DNA from: JAJPHT01 sp035687045
GTDB lineage: Archaea > Thermoplasmatota > SW-10-69-26 > JACQPN01 > JAJPHT01
Direction: 5' to 3'
DNA length: 12,134 nt
Assembly: GCA_035687045.1 (NCBI GenBank)
Contig: DASRYU010000148.1
Span: forward strand, 1-12,134
The translations under genes and the position numbers were made by a program. Shown piece after piece: positions 1 through 6,609 of this stretch (position 1 is its first letter; every line of letters begins with the position of its first letter). The notes beneath the pieces are model-generated. The model made no database searches. It worked only from the letters and a program-made list of their open reading frames with translations, and was not told the origin of the DNA.

Positions 1-114
1 CGCGACGATCGTCCCGAAGGCGGAGCCCTCGTAGGGCTCGTGGAAGCGCATCGACCCTGGCGCGCCGCAGCCCGCGAGCGCCGCGAGGACGACGAGGAGC
101 GGGGCTCCGCGCAT
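1..114 (-). CDS. Small lipoprotein, 5' part only (runs off the window)
   Basis: An open frame of 38 codons runs from an ATG at 114 to the left edge with no stop, so the C-terminus is outside the window. The product begins MRGAPLLVVLAALAGC: a short positive n-region, a hydrophobic stretch of about 10 residues and an LAGC lipobox with Cys16 as the predicted lipidation site, followed by a mature N-terminus rich in Gly, Ser and Glu. It is therefore a secreted, membrane-anchored lipoprotein of unknown function. The start lies 7 bases after the gcvT stop, and GAGG overlapping that stop is a plausible ribosome binding site, so the two genes are probably co-transcribed. Too little is present to name a family. 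Confidence 0.6.
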   Translation of the reverse strand, partial: MRGAPLLVVLAALAGCGAPGSMRFHEPYEGSAFGTIVA

Positions 115-121
115 GCGCGCC

Positions 122-1189
122 TCAGACGAAGGGCAGCTTCACGACCTTCGCCGCGACGGGCTTCTCGCGCACCAGGATCTCGAGCTCGGTGCCGACCGCG
201 GCCAAGGGCGTCTCGACGTAGGCGAGCGCGATGCCCTCCTTCGTCATGGGGCTCATGCTGCCGCTCGTGACGGTGCCGACCTCGCGGCCGGCGTGCACGA
301 CGGGCATGCCGTGGCGCGGGATGCCCTTGCCCGTGACCTTGAGGCCCACGAGCTTGTGGCGGACGCCCTGCTGCTTCTGCTCGACGAGGCGCGCCTTCCC
401 CGCGAAGTCGTGGTCCCAGTGGACAAGCCATCCGAGGCCCGCCTCGAGCGGCGTGCGGCCGCCGGCGAACTCGTTCCCGGCGAGGCAGTACCCCTTCTCG
501 AGCCGCAGCGTGTCGCGCGCGCCAAGGCCGGCGGGCTTGAGGCCGTGCGCCTTGCCCACCTTGAGAAGAAGCTCCCACGTCTCGGCGGCGCGCTCGCCGG
601 GGAAGACGAGCTCGAAGCCGTCCTCGCCCGTGTAGCCCGTGCGCGAGATGAAGGCGTCCTCGCCCAGCGCGGGCGCCTGCGTGAGGTGGAAGCGCTTGAG
701 GTCCGCGAAGCTCCGCCCGAGCGCCTCCTCGAGGATGGCCTGCGCCTTCGGCCCCTGGAGGGCGAGGATGGCGGTGCGCTCCGTCGCGTCCTCGACCTTC
801 GCGGCGCCCATCGAGCGGATGCGCGAGGCGACGACCTCGTTCTGCCCCGCGTTCGGGATGACGTGGTAGCCGCGCGGCATGTGGAAGACGTAGAGGTCGT
901 CGAGGATGGTCCCGTCGTCGCGCAGCACCGCGCTGTACTTCGTGCCGCCCACGGGGATGGCGCCGACGTCCGCGACAAGGGCCTTGGAGAGCGTGGCCGC
1001 CGCGTCGGGGCCGGCGACCCACAGGTTCGACATGTGGCTCACGTCGAAGAGGCCCGCCGCCTTGCGGACCGCCTCGTGCTCCTCGAGGATGCTTGTGTAC
1101 TGCACAGGCATCTCGTAGCCGGCGAACTCGACCATCCGGCCGCCCAGCGCGACGTGCTGCGCGTGGAGCGGGGTCCTCTTGAGGCTCAC
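122..1189 (-). CDS. gcvT: Aminomethyltransferase, glycine cleavage system T protein
   Basis: A 355-residue protein, the usual GcvT length. It transfers the aminomethyl group of lipoyl-H-protein to tetrahydrofolate, releasing ammonia and 5,10-methylene-THF, in the cytoplasm. Family landmarks in order: RTPLHAQHVALGGRMVEFAGYEMP (broadly 5-28), FDVSHM (48-53), ILDDLY with the conserved Asp pair at 97-98, LQGPKAQ (144-150), RTGYTGEDG (183-191), GLGARDTLRLE (221-231), and VTSGSMSP (307-314) in the C-terminal barrel domain. The frame stays open upstream, but family homology begins at KRTPLH, so the GTG at 1189 (V-S-L-K-R-T-P) is chosen. It has no Shine-Dalgarno, and an AAGCTT element 28 bases upstream suits a leaderless transcript. 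An ATG at 1199 is out of frame. No gcvH, gcvP or lpd is visible, so they must lie elsewhere. The downstream neighbour is a lipoprotein gene. Confidence 0.95.
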   Translation of the reverse strand: MSLKRTPLHAQHVALGGRMVEFAGYEMPVQYTSILEEHEAVRKAAGLFDVSHMSNLWVAGPDAAATLSKALVADVGAIPVGGTKYSAVLRDDGTILDDLYVFHMPRGYHVIPNAGQNEVVASRIRSMGAAKVEDATERTAILALQGPKAQAILEEALGRSFADLKRFHLTQAPALGEDAFISRTGYTGEDGFELVFPGERAAETWELLLKVGKAHGLKPAGLGARDTLRLEKGYCLAGNEFAGGRTPLEAGLGWLVHWDHDFAGKARLVEQKQQGVRHKLVGLKVTGKGIPRHGMPVVHAGREVGTVTSGSMSPMTKEGIALAYVETPLAAVGTELEILVREKPVAAKVVKLPFV

Positions 1190-1212
1190 GCGGGGCCATG
1201 CCGGGCGCGGCG

Positions 1213-1227
1213 CCTCAAGCTTCCGGC
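1213..1227 (-). promoter_or_regulatory. Probable promoter of gcvT (BRE/TATA-like)
   Basis: On the minus strand this reads GGCCGGAAGCTTGAG, a purine-rich BRE-like segment followed by the only A/T-containing hexamer before gcvT. AAGCTT (1217-1222) is 28 bases before the GTG at 1189, the spacing of an archaeal TATA box in a leaderless gene. The same CGGAAGCTT word sits at the matching place before the FHA gene. TATA resemblance is weak, so this rests on position and recurrence. Confidence 0.5.
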
Positions 1228-1251
1228 CGCGCCCGGGCCCACGCCGATACG

Positions 1252-1267
1252 CGGAAGGTTGACAACC
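1252..1267 (+). promoter_or_regulatory. Possible promoter of the PPC protein-kinase operon, with small inverted repeat
   Basis: The stretch reads CGGAAGGTTGACAACC. It resembles the CGGAAGCTT element seen before gcvT and the FHA gene, with one C-to-G change, and it lies 45 bases before the TTG start. It also contains a perfect inverted repeat GGTTG-A-CAACC at 1257-1267. It lies in the 115-base gap between gcvT and this operon, which are divergent. Whether it acts as a promoter, an operator or both cannot be settled from sequence. Confidence 0.35.
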
Positions 1268-1304
1268 CCGCACCGGCTCCTGGAGGGCGGCAGGCGATCG
1301 ACGG

Positions 1305-2270
1305 TTGGCGCGGCATCTCCCCTTCTTGGCATTCCTCATCGCGGGCGCGTGCGTCCTCGCGGCGCACCAGCTCGCCCCCCCGCTCGTGGGCGCGCAGGCG
1401 CAGGGGCAGGGGGCGCCTGGCCTCAACGACGCCGGGAGCGGCCAGGACGCGGGAGACTCTCCGGAGCACGCGCTCCTTCTCCCCTCCTCGAACGCGCGCC
1501 GCCTCTGGAGCGCGAACCTCACGCCCAGCGGCACCGACGTCGACTGGTACCGCCTCGCGACCTCCGGCGCCTTCTGCGCGGCCGCCGAAGCGACGCTCGC
1601 GACCCCCGGCGGCGTGACGCTCGCGAGCGACACGGCGCAGGCGACGCGCGTGGCGCGCTCGGTGGGCGCCCACAAGAGCGTTGAAGTCGCGCTCGCGGCG
1701 CCCGCGGGTCGCCTTCCGTATCTTGGCATCGAGCCGCAGTCGCTCATGATGGCCTCGAGCGGGAGCAACGCGCAGGGCCCCACCCACTACACGTTCGCGC
1801 TGCGCGCCTTCGACCACGCGACGCTCGACCCCGGCGCCGACGGCGAGTCCCCCGAGGCGGGCGCGACGCTCGCCACGGCGGCGCCGCTCGCGAACGGGTG
1901 CACGGCCGGCCGCCTCTCGAGCGCGCAAGGGGACCTCGAGGACGTCTACTTCCTCGACGTCTCGGAGCCGCGCCTCCTCACCCTCTCCTTCGCGCGCGCG
2001 GGCGGCGACGCCGTGACCGCACGCGTCGTCACGCCCACCGGCGCCACGCACGCGACGCTCGCGAGCGGCGGAGCGGTCGACGTCTGGACCTCGGAGACGG
2101 GGCGCTGGAGCGTCGTCGTGTCCTCCGCCTCCTCCGCGGGCGCCCTCGCCTCGCTGCGCGTGCCCCTGCCCGGAGCCGGCGCCGGCATGTTCGTCGAGTC
2201 CTCCTACCTGCTCGCGTCCACCGACGGGCCCGGCGACCCGCAGTCGTGCCGCCCCTCCTGCCAGGGTTGA
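1305..2270 (+). CDS. Secreted protein with two PPC-like beta-sandwich repeats
   Basis: A 321-residue exported protein. Residues 1-30 form a signal peptide (basic start, hydrophobic FLAFLIAGACVLAA). The mature part has two related halves that each open with a D/G-rich ESPE-type motif: DAGDSPEHALLL at 48-59 and GADGESPEAGATL at 177-189. Each then has a DVDWYRL/EDVYFLDV strand (78-84 and 212-219), the pattern of bacterial pre-peptidase C-terminal (PPC) domains. No transmembrane helix follows. The frame opens at 1263 with no ATG or GTG before the signal peptide, so the TTG at 1305 is the most likely start; a second TTG lies at 1326. The gene stops 4 bases before the membrane kinase, so it is probably translated with it and may be its extracytoplasmic partner. 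That role is inferred only from linkage. Confidence 0.75.
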   Translation: MARHLPFLAFLIAGACVLAAHQLAPPLVGAQAQGQGAPGLNDAGSGQDAGDSPEHALLLPSSNARRLWSANLTPSGTDVDWYRLATSGAFCAAAEATLATPGGVTLASDTAQATRVARSVGAHKSVEVALAAPAGRLPYLGIEPQSLMMASSGSNAQGPTHYTFALRAFDHATLDPGADGESPEAGATLATAAPLANGCTAGRLSSAQGDLEDVYFLDVSEPRLLTLSFARAGGDAVTARVVTPTGATHATLASGGAVDVWTSETGRWSVVVSSASSAGALASLRVPLPGAGAGMFVESSYLLASTDGPGDPQSCRPSCQG

Positions 2271-2274
2271 GCCG

Positions 2275-4380
2275 ATGGAAGGCGCGCTCCTCGAGGCCAC
2301 CACCGTCGCCTGGTCGAGCCTGAGCGCCCTCGCGGTCCTTGTGCTGGGCGCGCTCGGCCTCCTCGCGTGGCGCTCGCGCGCGCCCGGAAGCTTCGCCTTC
2401 GCCGCGTTCGCCGTCGTCTGGTCGCTCCACGTCCTTGTCGGGCAGTGGATGGGCTACGCGACGGAGCCCGCGACTGCCGCGCGCCTGAACCTCCTCTACC
2501 TCGCGCTCCTCCTGCCCCTCCCGTACCTTCTCGCGCAGTTCGCGCGCACCTTCGCGAGCGGCGGCCGCGGCCTCCCGTGGCGCGCCGCGACGGGAGCGAC
2601 GGTCCTCCTGCCGCTCGCCGTCGTCCTCGCGCTCGTCCTCGAGCCCGCGCTCGTCTACCGCGGCCCGATGGAGATCTACGGGCACCTCATCCCCCGATGG
2701 GGCCCGCTCTTCGCGCCGCTCGTCATCCTCCCGTTCTTCGCGACGATGTGCGGCGCGCTCGCGACGCTGGACGGCGCCCGCCGCCGCGCGACCACCGCGC
2801 GCGCCGCCGAGCGGGCGGGCATCCTCGCCGCGGGGCTCGGCCTCTTCACCTCCTTCGCCGTCGCGAACAACCTCGCGTTCTACGCCGCCGACATCGCCTT
2901 CCTCGGCGCGCTCCCGCTCGCGTCCGCGTACACCGCCATCTTCCTTGCGCTCACGCTGTGGGCCGCCTACGTCGGCGCGCGCGCCGCCTCCGACGCCGCC
3001 GCGGCTCCGAGCGCGAAGCTCCGCCGCGCGCCCACGCTCGTCGCCCTCGCGACGCTCGTCCCGCTCGCGTGGGGGCTCGTGGAAGGCCTCGTCGCCTACC
3101 TCCTCCTGCCGCGCTTCAACACGATCGGCCTCTGGCGCCTCGCCGGCGTGGCCGTCATCGCCTACGGCATCGCCCGCGCCCGCGCGCCCGAGCTCGCGCC
3201 GCGCTCGCGCCACACCGTCGCCACCGCGTTCGGCGTCGCCGTCGCGGCCGCCGCGGGCGCCGTCGCCATCGGCGCGCTGATGCTCATGGCGCCCGGCGCG
3301 CCCTTCCTCCTCCTCGCCGCGACGACCATCCCGCTCGCCGCGCTCGCGCCCAGCGTCCGGCTCGCGCGCCGCGTGCTGCGCGTCCCGCGCGCGCCCGACC
3401 GCTCGGAGGCGACGCTGCCGGCGCGCATCGAGACGTACCGGGCGGCGCTCGAGTCGGCGCTCGCGCGCGGAAGCCTCGGCGACGACGCGCCGTTCCTCGC
3501 GGCGCTGCGCGAGGAGCTTGGAATCAGCGACGACGTGCACGAGGCGCTCCTCGTCATCTCGCGCGAGAGCGTCCTCCCGCCGCCCGACGAGACGCACCCG
3601 GGCTACGAGCGGCTGCGCCTCCTGGGCGAGGGCGCGCACGGGCGCGCGTGGCTCGCGCGGCGCCGCGCCGACGACGAGCTCGTCGTCCTCAAGGAGCCGC
3701 GCGTCGGCGACGAGCGCGCGCGGCAGGGGCTCGCGCGCGAGGCGCGCCACCTCCTCCAGCTGCGCCACCCGCGCCTCGTGCGCATCCACGAGGTCGTCGC
3801 GGCCCCGAGCGGCACCTTCCTCGTGATGGACCACATGAGCGGCGGCTCGCTCACCGACGTCCTCGCGCGCGGCCCCCTGTCGCCGCGCGACGCGGCGCAC
3901 GCGACGGCGGAGGTGCTCGAGGGGCTCGAGGCGCTCCACCGCGCCGGCCTCGCGCACGGCGACGTGAAGCCGGGCAACGTGCTGCTCGACGCCACCGGCG
4001 CGGCGCGCCTTGCCGACTTCGCGCTCACCCGCCCGTACGCGGTGGACGCCACGCGCACGCTCGCCGGCGAGGGGAGCCTCGCCTCGATGGCGCCGGAGCT
4101 TCTCGACGGCCGCGCGCCCGACCCCTCCACCGACCTCTACGCGGCCGGCGCGCTCCTCTACCGGCTCCTTGCGGGCGAGCACTACCTGCGCCTCGAAGGG
4201 CTCGACGACGCGCGCGCCCGCGACGCCATCCGCACGCAGGGCCCGCGCCTGCCGCACCCGCGCGTGCCGCCGGCGCTGGAGCCCATCCTCCGGCGCGCGC
4301 TCGCGAAAGACCGCGCCGCGCGCTACGCGAGCGCCCGGGAGATGCGCGACGCGCTCCTCGCCGCGGCCTCAGAGCTGTAG
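2275..4380 (+). CDS. Polytopic membrane protein with C-terminal Ser/Thr protein kinase domain
   Basis: A 701-residue protein. Residues 8 to about 365 hold roughly ten hydrophobic helices (for example near 12-32, 39-56, 70-90, 106-126, 143-163, 183-235, 255-278, 286-300, 313-360). The first seven resemble the 7TM sensor regions of some microbial signalling proteins. A polar linker (370-440) leads to a Hanks-type kinase domain at 444-695: glycine loop LGEGAHG (450-456), VLK Lys473, alpha-C Glu489, catalytic loop HGDVKPGN with Asp563, Lys565 and Asn568, metal-binding Asp581, APE at 606-608, and the DLYAAG helix from Asp620. It should phosphorylate Ser/Thr in the cytoplasm in response to a membrane or outside signal. 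Oddities: the metal motif reads DFA rather than DFG, and the catalytic loop has HGD instead of HRD, which many prokaryotic kinases share. The key residues remain, so it is probably active. It lies 4 bases after the PPC protein gene and overlaps the convergent FHA gene by 12 bases. Confidence 0.9.
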   Translation: MEGALLEATTVAWSSLSALAVLVLGALGLLAWRSRAPGSFAFAAFAVVWSLHVLVGQWMGYATEPATAARLNLLYLALLLPLPYLLAQFARTFASGGRGLPWRAATGATVLLPLAVVLALVLEPALVYRGPMEIYGHLIPRWGPLFAPLVILPFFATMCGALATLDGARRRATTARAAERAGILAAGLGLFTSFAVANNLAFYAADIAFLGALPLASAYTAIFLALTLWAAYVGARAASDAAAAPSAKLRRAPTLVALATLVPLAWGLVEGLVAYLLLPRFNTIGLWRLAGVAVIAYGIARARAPELAPRSRHTVATAFGVAVAAAAGAVAIGALMLMAPGAPFLLLAATTIPLAALAPSVRLARRVLRVPRAPDRSEATLPARIETYRAALESALARGSLGDDAPFLAALREELGISDDVHEALLVISRESVLPPPDETHPGYERLRLLGEGAHGRAWLARRRADDELVVLKEPRVGDERARQGLAREARHLLQLRHPRLVRIHEVVAAPSGTFLVMDHMSGGSLTDVLARGPLSPRDAAHATAEVLEGLEALHRAGLAHGDVKPGNVLLDATGAARLADFALTRPYAVDATRTLAGEGSLASMAPELLDGRAPDPSTDLYAAGALLYRLLAGEHYLRLEGLDDARARDAIRTQGPRLPHPRVPPALEPILRRALAKDRAARYASAREMRDALLAAASEL

Positions 4381-5049
4381 GACGACAAGCGTCGCGCCCA
4401 CGAGAAGGAGGCTTCCGCCGCGCGCCGCCGCGCGAGCGCCGGGCTCGACGGGCACGAAGTCCACAAAGAGCGGGTTCTTCGCCTGCGGGCTCACGCGCAC
4501 GACGAAACCCGTCCCCTCCCGCTCAAGCGTCGCGTGCTCGCGGCTCACGTGCGGATCGTGGCCGAGCGACACCTCGCACTCCGCGCCGCGGCCCAGGCGC
4601 CACGGCCCCGCGCCGTCCAGCGCGATGGCGCGGCCGGCCGAAGGCCCGTTCGCGATGAGCGCGCGAGGCCAGACCGGGAGCGGCTGGATGGCGGGCGGCG
4701 GCGCGATCCGCGTCGCCTCGACGTCCACCTCGATGAGCGCGCGCAGCCTCGCGAGCTCGCCGAGGTCCTGCAGGAGCGCGACGACGCCCTGCTGGTCCAC
4801 CGCGTAGGCGTCGCCGACGCGCCGCACGAGCCCCGCGCCTTCGAGAACGTCGAGATGCTCGATGACGGTCGGCCGCCCCACCGTGCGCCCCGCGTCGAGC
4901 CCCGCCCGCTCGCGCGCCGCGCGGACGCGCAGGTCGCCCGCGCGGGTGGGCACGACGAGCGCGCGCAGGATCTGGAGGCGCACCGGGCTCGCGAGCGCGC
5001 GCAGGCGCACGAGCAGGCGCTCCGACTCCGTCTCCTCGCGCGGCACCAT
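4369..5049 (-). CDS. Winged-helix DNA-binding protein with C-terminal FHA domain
   Basis: A 226-residue cytoplasmic protein. Residues 9-85 form an ArsR-like winged helix: LASPVRLQILRAL (19-31) is the classic first helix pair, and GRPTVIEHLDVLEGAGLVRRVGD (58-80) is the recognition helix and wing. A helical/proline-rich linker (88-128) leads to an FHA domain at 130-226 with LGRG (152-155), SREH (169-172) and Asn192, the phosphothreonine-binding positions. The likely role is a transcription regulator whose FHA part docks to a phosphorylated kinase or protein. The neighbouring Ser/Thr kinase, encoded tail to tail with a 12-base overlap, is the obvious candidate partner (inference). The frame is open to 5196, but the upstream part is arginine-rich and unlike a folded protein. 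The ATG at 5049 has a TATA-like AAGCTTATC about 30 bases upstream, so a leaderless start is chosen. Confidence 0.88.
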   Translation of the reverse strand: MVPREETESERLLVRLRALASPVRLQILRALVVPTRAGDLRVRAARERAGLDAGRTVGRPTVIEHLDVLEGAGLVRRVGDAYAVDQQGVVALLQDLGELARLRALIEVDVEATRIAPPPAIQPLPVWPRALIANGPSAGRAIALDGAGPWRLGRGAECEVSLGHDPHVSREHATLEREGTGFVVRVSPQAKNPLFVDFVPVEPGARAAARGGSLLLVGATLVVLQL

Positions 5050-5075
5050 GCCGGCGCGCGCATCGAGGCGCCGCG

Positions 5076-5089
5076 AGATAAGCTTCCGC
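5076..5089 (-). promoter_or_regulatory. Probable promoter of the winged-helix/FHA gene
   Basis: Read on the minus strand, this is GGCGGAAGCTTATC: a purine-rich BRE-like stretch followed by CTTATC, centred about 30 bases before the ATG at 5049. This is the spacing expected for a leaderless archaeal transcript, and no Shine-Dalgarno precedes the ATG. It is the best TATA-like sequence in the 215-base gap shared with the divergent protease 1 gene. Confidence 0.55.
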
Positions 5090-5158
5090 CTCGCGGCACG
5101 CGCGTCGCACGGTCCGCGACGTGTTCTGGCGCGGACGCCGCATCGAGGCGAGTGGCAC

Positions 5159-5178
5159 CTGTCGGAAGGAACCGACAG
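5159..5178. promoter_or_regulatory. Inverted repeat in the divergent FHA/protease 1 gap
   Basis: A perfect inverted repeat CTGTCGG-AAGGAA-CCGACAG (7-base arms, 6-base spacer) directly abuts the GGGAC/GTCCC palindrome that follows. It lies about 110 bases before the FHA gene and 90 before protease 1. It could be a second operator half for a dimeric regulator or a different regulator's site. I find no second copy in the window. Confidence 0.5.
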
Positions 5179-5194
5179 CGGGACTTGTCCCCGC
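5178..5194. promoter_or_regulatory. GGGAC-NN-GTCCC palindrome, copy 1 (before protease 1)
   Basis: GGGACTTGTCCC occupies 5180-5191. The flanks give GCGGGAC and GTCCCCGC, near-symmetric with one extra C. The centre is about 80 bases before the protease 1 ATG and 136 before the FHA ATG. The identical half-sites recur before the surface protein gene and before protease 2, so a shared operator is proposed. An AAGCAT word follows at 5196-5201. Confidence 0.6.
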
Positions 5195-5228
5195 AAAGCA
5201 TGACATCCCGTGCGTGCATGCCGTGTCG

Positions 5229-5255
5229 CCCGGACGCTCTCCGGGAGGCTAGGAG
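5229..5255 (+). promoter_or_regulatory. Leader hairpin and Shine-Dalgarno of protease 1
   Basis: CCCGG (5229-5233) pairs with CCGGG (5241-5245) across a 7-base loop. Just after it, AGGAG (5251-5255) is a strong Shine-Dalgarno, 9 bases before the ATG at 5265. Protease 2 has the same arrangement: hairpin, then SD, then exactly 9 bases. This start is therefore well supported, and the gene has a real 5' leader, unlike its leaderless neighbours. Confidence 0.55.
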
Positions 5256-5264
5256 TTTGACAAC

Positions 5265-6440
5265 ATGCGTACCATCATGCTCGCCGCTGCGACCGCGCTC
5301 GCGCTGCTCGTTCCGTCCGCCGCCGCGCTCGACCTCGCCACGCCCGCCACCGAGGTCTCGCGCTGGATCGTCGGCTTCCACGAGATGCCCGAGCTCGAGG
5401 TCGGCGACGACTACAACGGCGCCCGCGTCGTCAGCACGACGCCCGAGCTCCGCTTCGTGACCATCGAGACCACGAGCTTCGCCCTGTTCCAGGCGCGCGC
5501 GACGCTCGACGAGAACGTCCGCTACGTCGAGACGGACGTGAGCGACCACAAGCTCTTCTACACGCCCAACGACTACTTCACGAACCACGTCGCCAACTAC
5601 GGCTACTGGAAGATCGGCGCCGACAAGGCGCACGACAAGACGCTCGGCTCGACGGCCATCAAGAACGGCCACGTCGACTCGGGCATGAACTTCGCCCACG
5701 AGGACCTCCAGGGCTCCCGCTTCGTCAAGGGCTACGACTTCTACGCGGGCGACACGAACCCCGAGGACGGCCGCGGCTGCTCGTGGCACGGCACGCACAC
5801 GACGGGCACGGCCGCCGCGACGATCAACAACGGCAAGGGCTTCCCCGGCCTCTCGCAGTCGACCGTCGTCGTCGCCAAGATCTTCGGCGGCGGCGGCTGC
5901 CGCGCCGCGACCGTGACGGGCATCGCGAACGCGCTCAAGTTCGTCGGTGACCAGGGCAGCCACGTCTCCAGCAACAGCTGGGGCGGCGGCAGCTACTCGA
6001 GCGCGATCAACGACGCCATCCTCTACTCGTTCAACAAGGGCGTCATCTTCGTCGCCGCCGCCGGCAACGACGGCTGCAGCAACTGCATCGGCAACCCGTG
6101 GAAGCCGGTCGCCGACAAGGTGATCATCGTCACCGCCACGGACATCAACGACGCCGGCGCGTCCTTCAACTCGAAGGGCCCCGAGGTCGACGTCAGCGCC
6201 CCCGGCGTCGACATCGGCTCCTCGACGAGCGGCACCGCCGACTACCACTACATGAGCGGCACGTCGATGGCGGCGCCCCACGTGACGGGCGTCGTCCTGC
6301 TCATCAAGACGCTCAACCCGTCGATGACGTACTCGCAGGTCGACAGCCGCCTGAAGAGCACGGCGGTGGACCTCGGCCCCGCCGGCCACGACAGCACGTT
6401 CGGCTACGGCCGCATCAACGCGGCCGCCGCGGTCTACTAA
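5265..6440 (+). CDS. Secreted subtilisin-family (S8) serine protease 1
   Basis: A 391-residue exported protease. It has a signal peptide (1-21), an I9-like propeptide (about 30-100, from RWIVGFHE to NVRYVETD), then a catalytic domain to the C-terminus. The triad is complete: Asp138 (HVDSG), His175 (WHGTH) and Ser334 (SGTSMAAPH), with oxyanion Asn268 (AAGND). Cys172, 212, 271 and 274 are matched in both downstream paralogues and suggest two disulfides. It is the minimal paralogue: it ends at RINAAAAVY with no accessory domain, so it is probably released into the medium. It lacks any N-X-S/T sequon. The ATG at 5265 follows an AGGAG at 9-base spacing. The gene is divergent from the FHA regulator, with a palindrome between them, and is followed by a strong terminator, so it is likely its own transcription unit. 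Confidence 0.95.
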   Translation: MRTIMLAAATALALLVPSAAALDLATPATEVSRWIVGFHEMPELEVGDDYNGARVVSTTPELRFVTIETTSFALFQARATLDENVRYVETDVSDHKLFYTPNDYFTNHVANYGYWKIGADKAHDKTLGSTAIKNGHVDSGMNFAHEDLQGSRFVKGYDFYAGDTNPEDGRGCSWHGTHTTGTAAATINNGKGFPGLSQSTVVVAKIFGGGGCRAATVTGIANALKFVGDQGSHVSSNSWGGGSYSSAINDAILYSFNKGVIFVAAAGNDGCSNCIGNPWKPVADKVIIVTATDINDAGASFNSKGPEVDVSAPGVDIGSSTSGTADYHYMSGTSMAAPHVTGVVLLIKTLNPSMTYSQVDSRLKSTAVDLGPAGHDSTFGYGRINAAAAVY

Positions 6441-6462
6441 CGCGCTCGGACGCTCGTTCCGC

Positions 6463-6507
6463 GCCGCGGCCCTCCGGGGCCGCGGCCCCCTCTTCTTCTC
6501 CTCTCTG
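6463..6507 (+). terminator. Terminator of protease 1
   Basis: A perfect 10-bp GC stem (6463-6472 with 6477-6486) closes a TCCG tetraloop in C(UNCG)G context, an exceptionally stable RNA fold. It is followed by a pyrimidine tract with T runs to about 6507. It begins 22 bases after the stop codon. Confidence 0.7.
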
Positions 6508-6552
6508 CGCCCCAGCGTGCGCTCCGCCGGAACGATAGCGGAGGTGCCGCGC

Positions 6553-6568
6553 GCGGGACAAGTCCCGC
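6553..6568. promoter_or_regulatory. GGGAC-NN-GTCCC palindrome, copy 2 (before the surface protein gene)
   Basis: GCGGGACAAGTCCCGC has perfect 7-base arms around an AA spacer. The centre is about 50 bases before the ATG at 6610, immediately upstream of the presumed promoter element. On the opposite strand its core is GGGACTTGTCCC, identical to copy 1. It is the only conspicuous symmetric element between the protease 1 terminator and the gene. Confidence 0.6.
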
Positions 6569-6570
6569 CC

Positions 6571-6585
6571 ATAGCTTCTTTTCGC
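6571..6585 (+). promoter_or_regulatory. Probable promoter of the surface protein gene
   Basis: ATAGCTTCTTTTCGC is the most A/T-rich stretch before the gene and ends about 25-33 bases before the ATG at 6610, which has no Shine-Dalgarno. It contains the AGCTT core seen before gcvT and the FHA gene, and it follows the copy 2 palindrome after 2 bases, so a bound regulator would sit beside TBP/TFB. Confidence 0.45.
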
Positions 6586-6609
6586 CGCGCTCGATTGCCT
6601 GCGCGTCCC

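Noticed and set aside
1190..1304. A small gene or RNA in the gap between gcvT and the PPC gene
   Set aside because: No frame with a plausible start or protein and no tRNA-like fold. It is best explained as two divergent promoters.
113..1684. A 523-codon plus-strand frame opposite gcvT
   Set aside because: It is antisense to an unmistakable GcvT protein. The composition is that of a shadow frame.
2029..4257. A long minus-strand frame opposite the membrane kinase (742 codons)
   Set aside because: Its product is almost entirely Arg, Glu, Ala and Gly. The opposite strand encodes a clear kinase, so it is a shadow.
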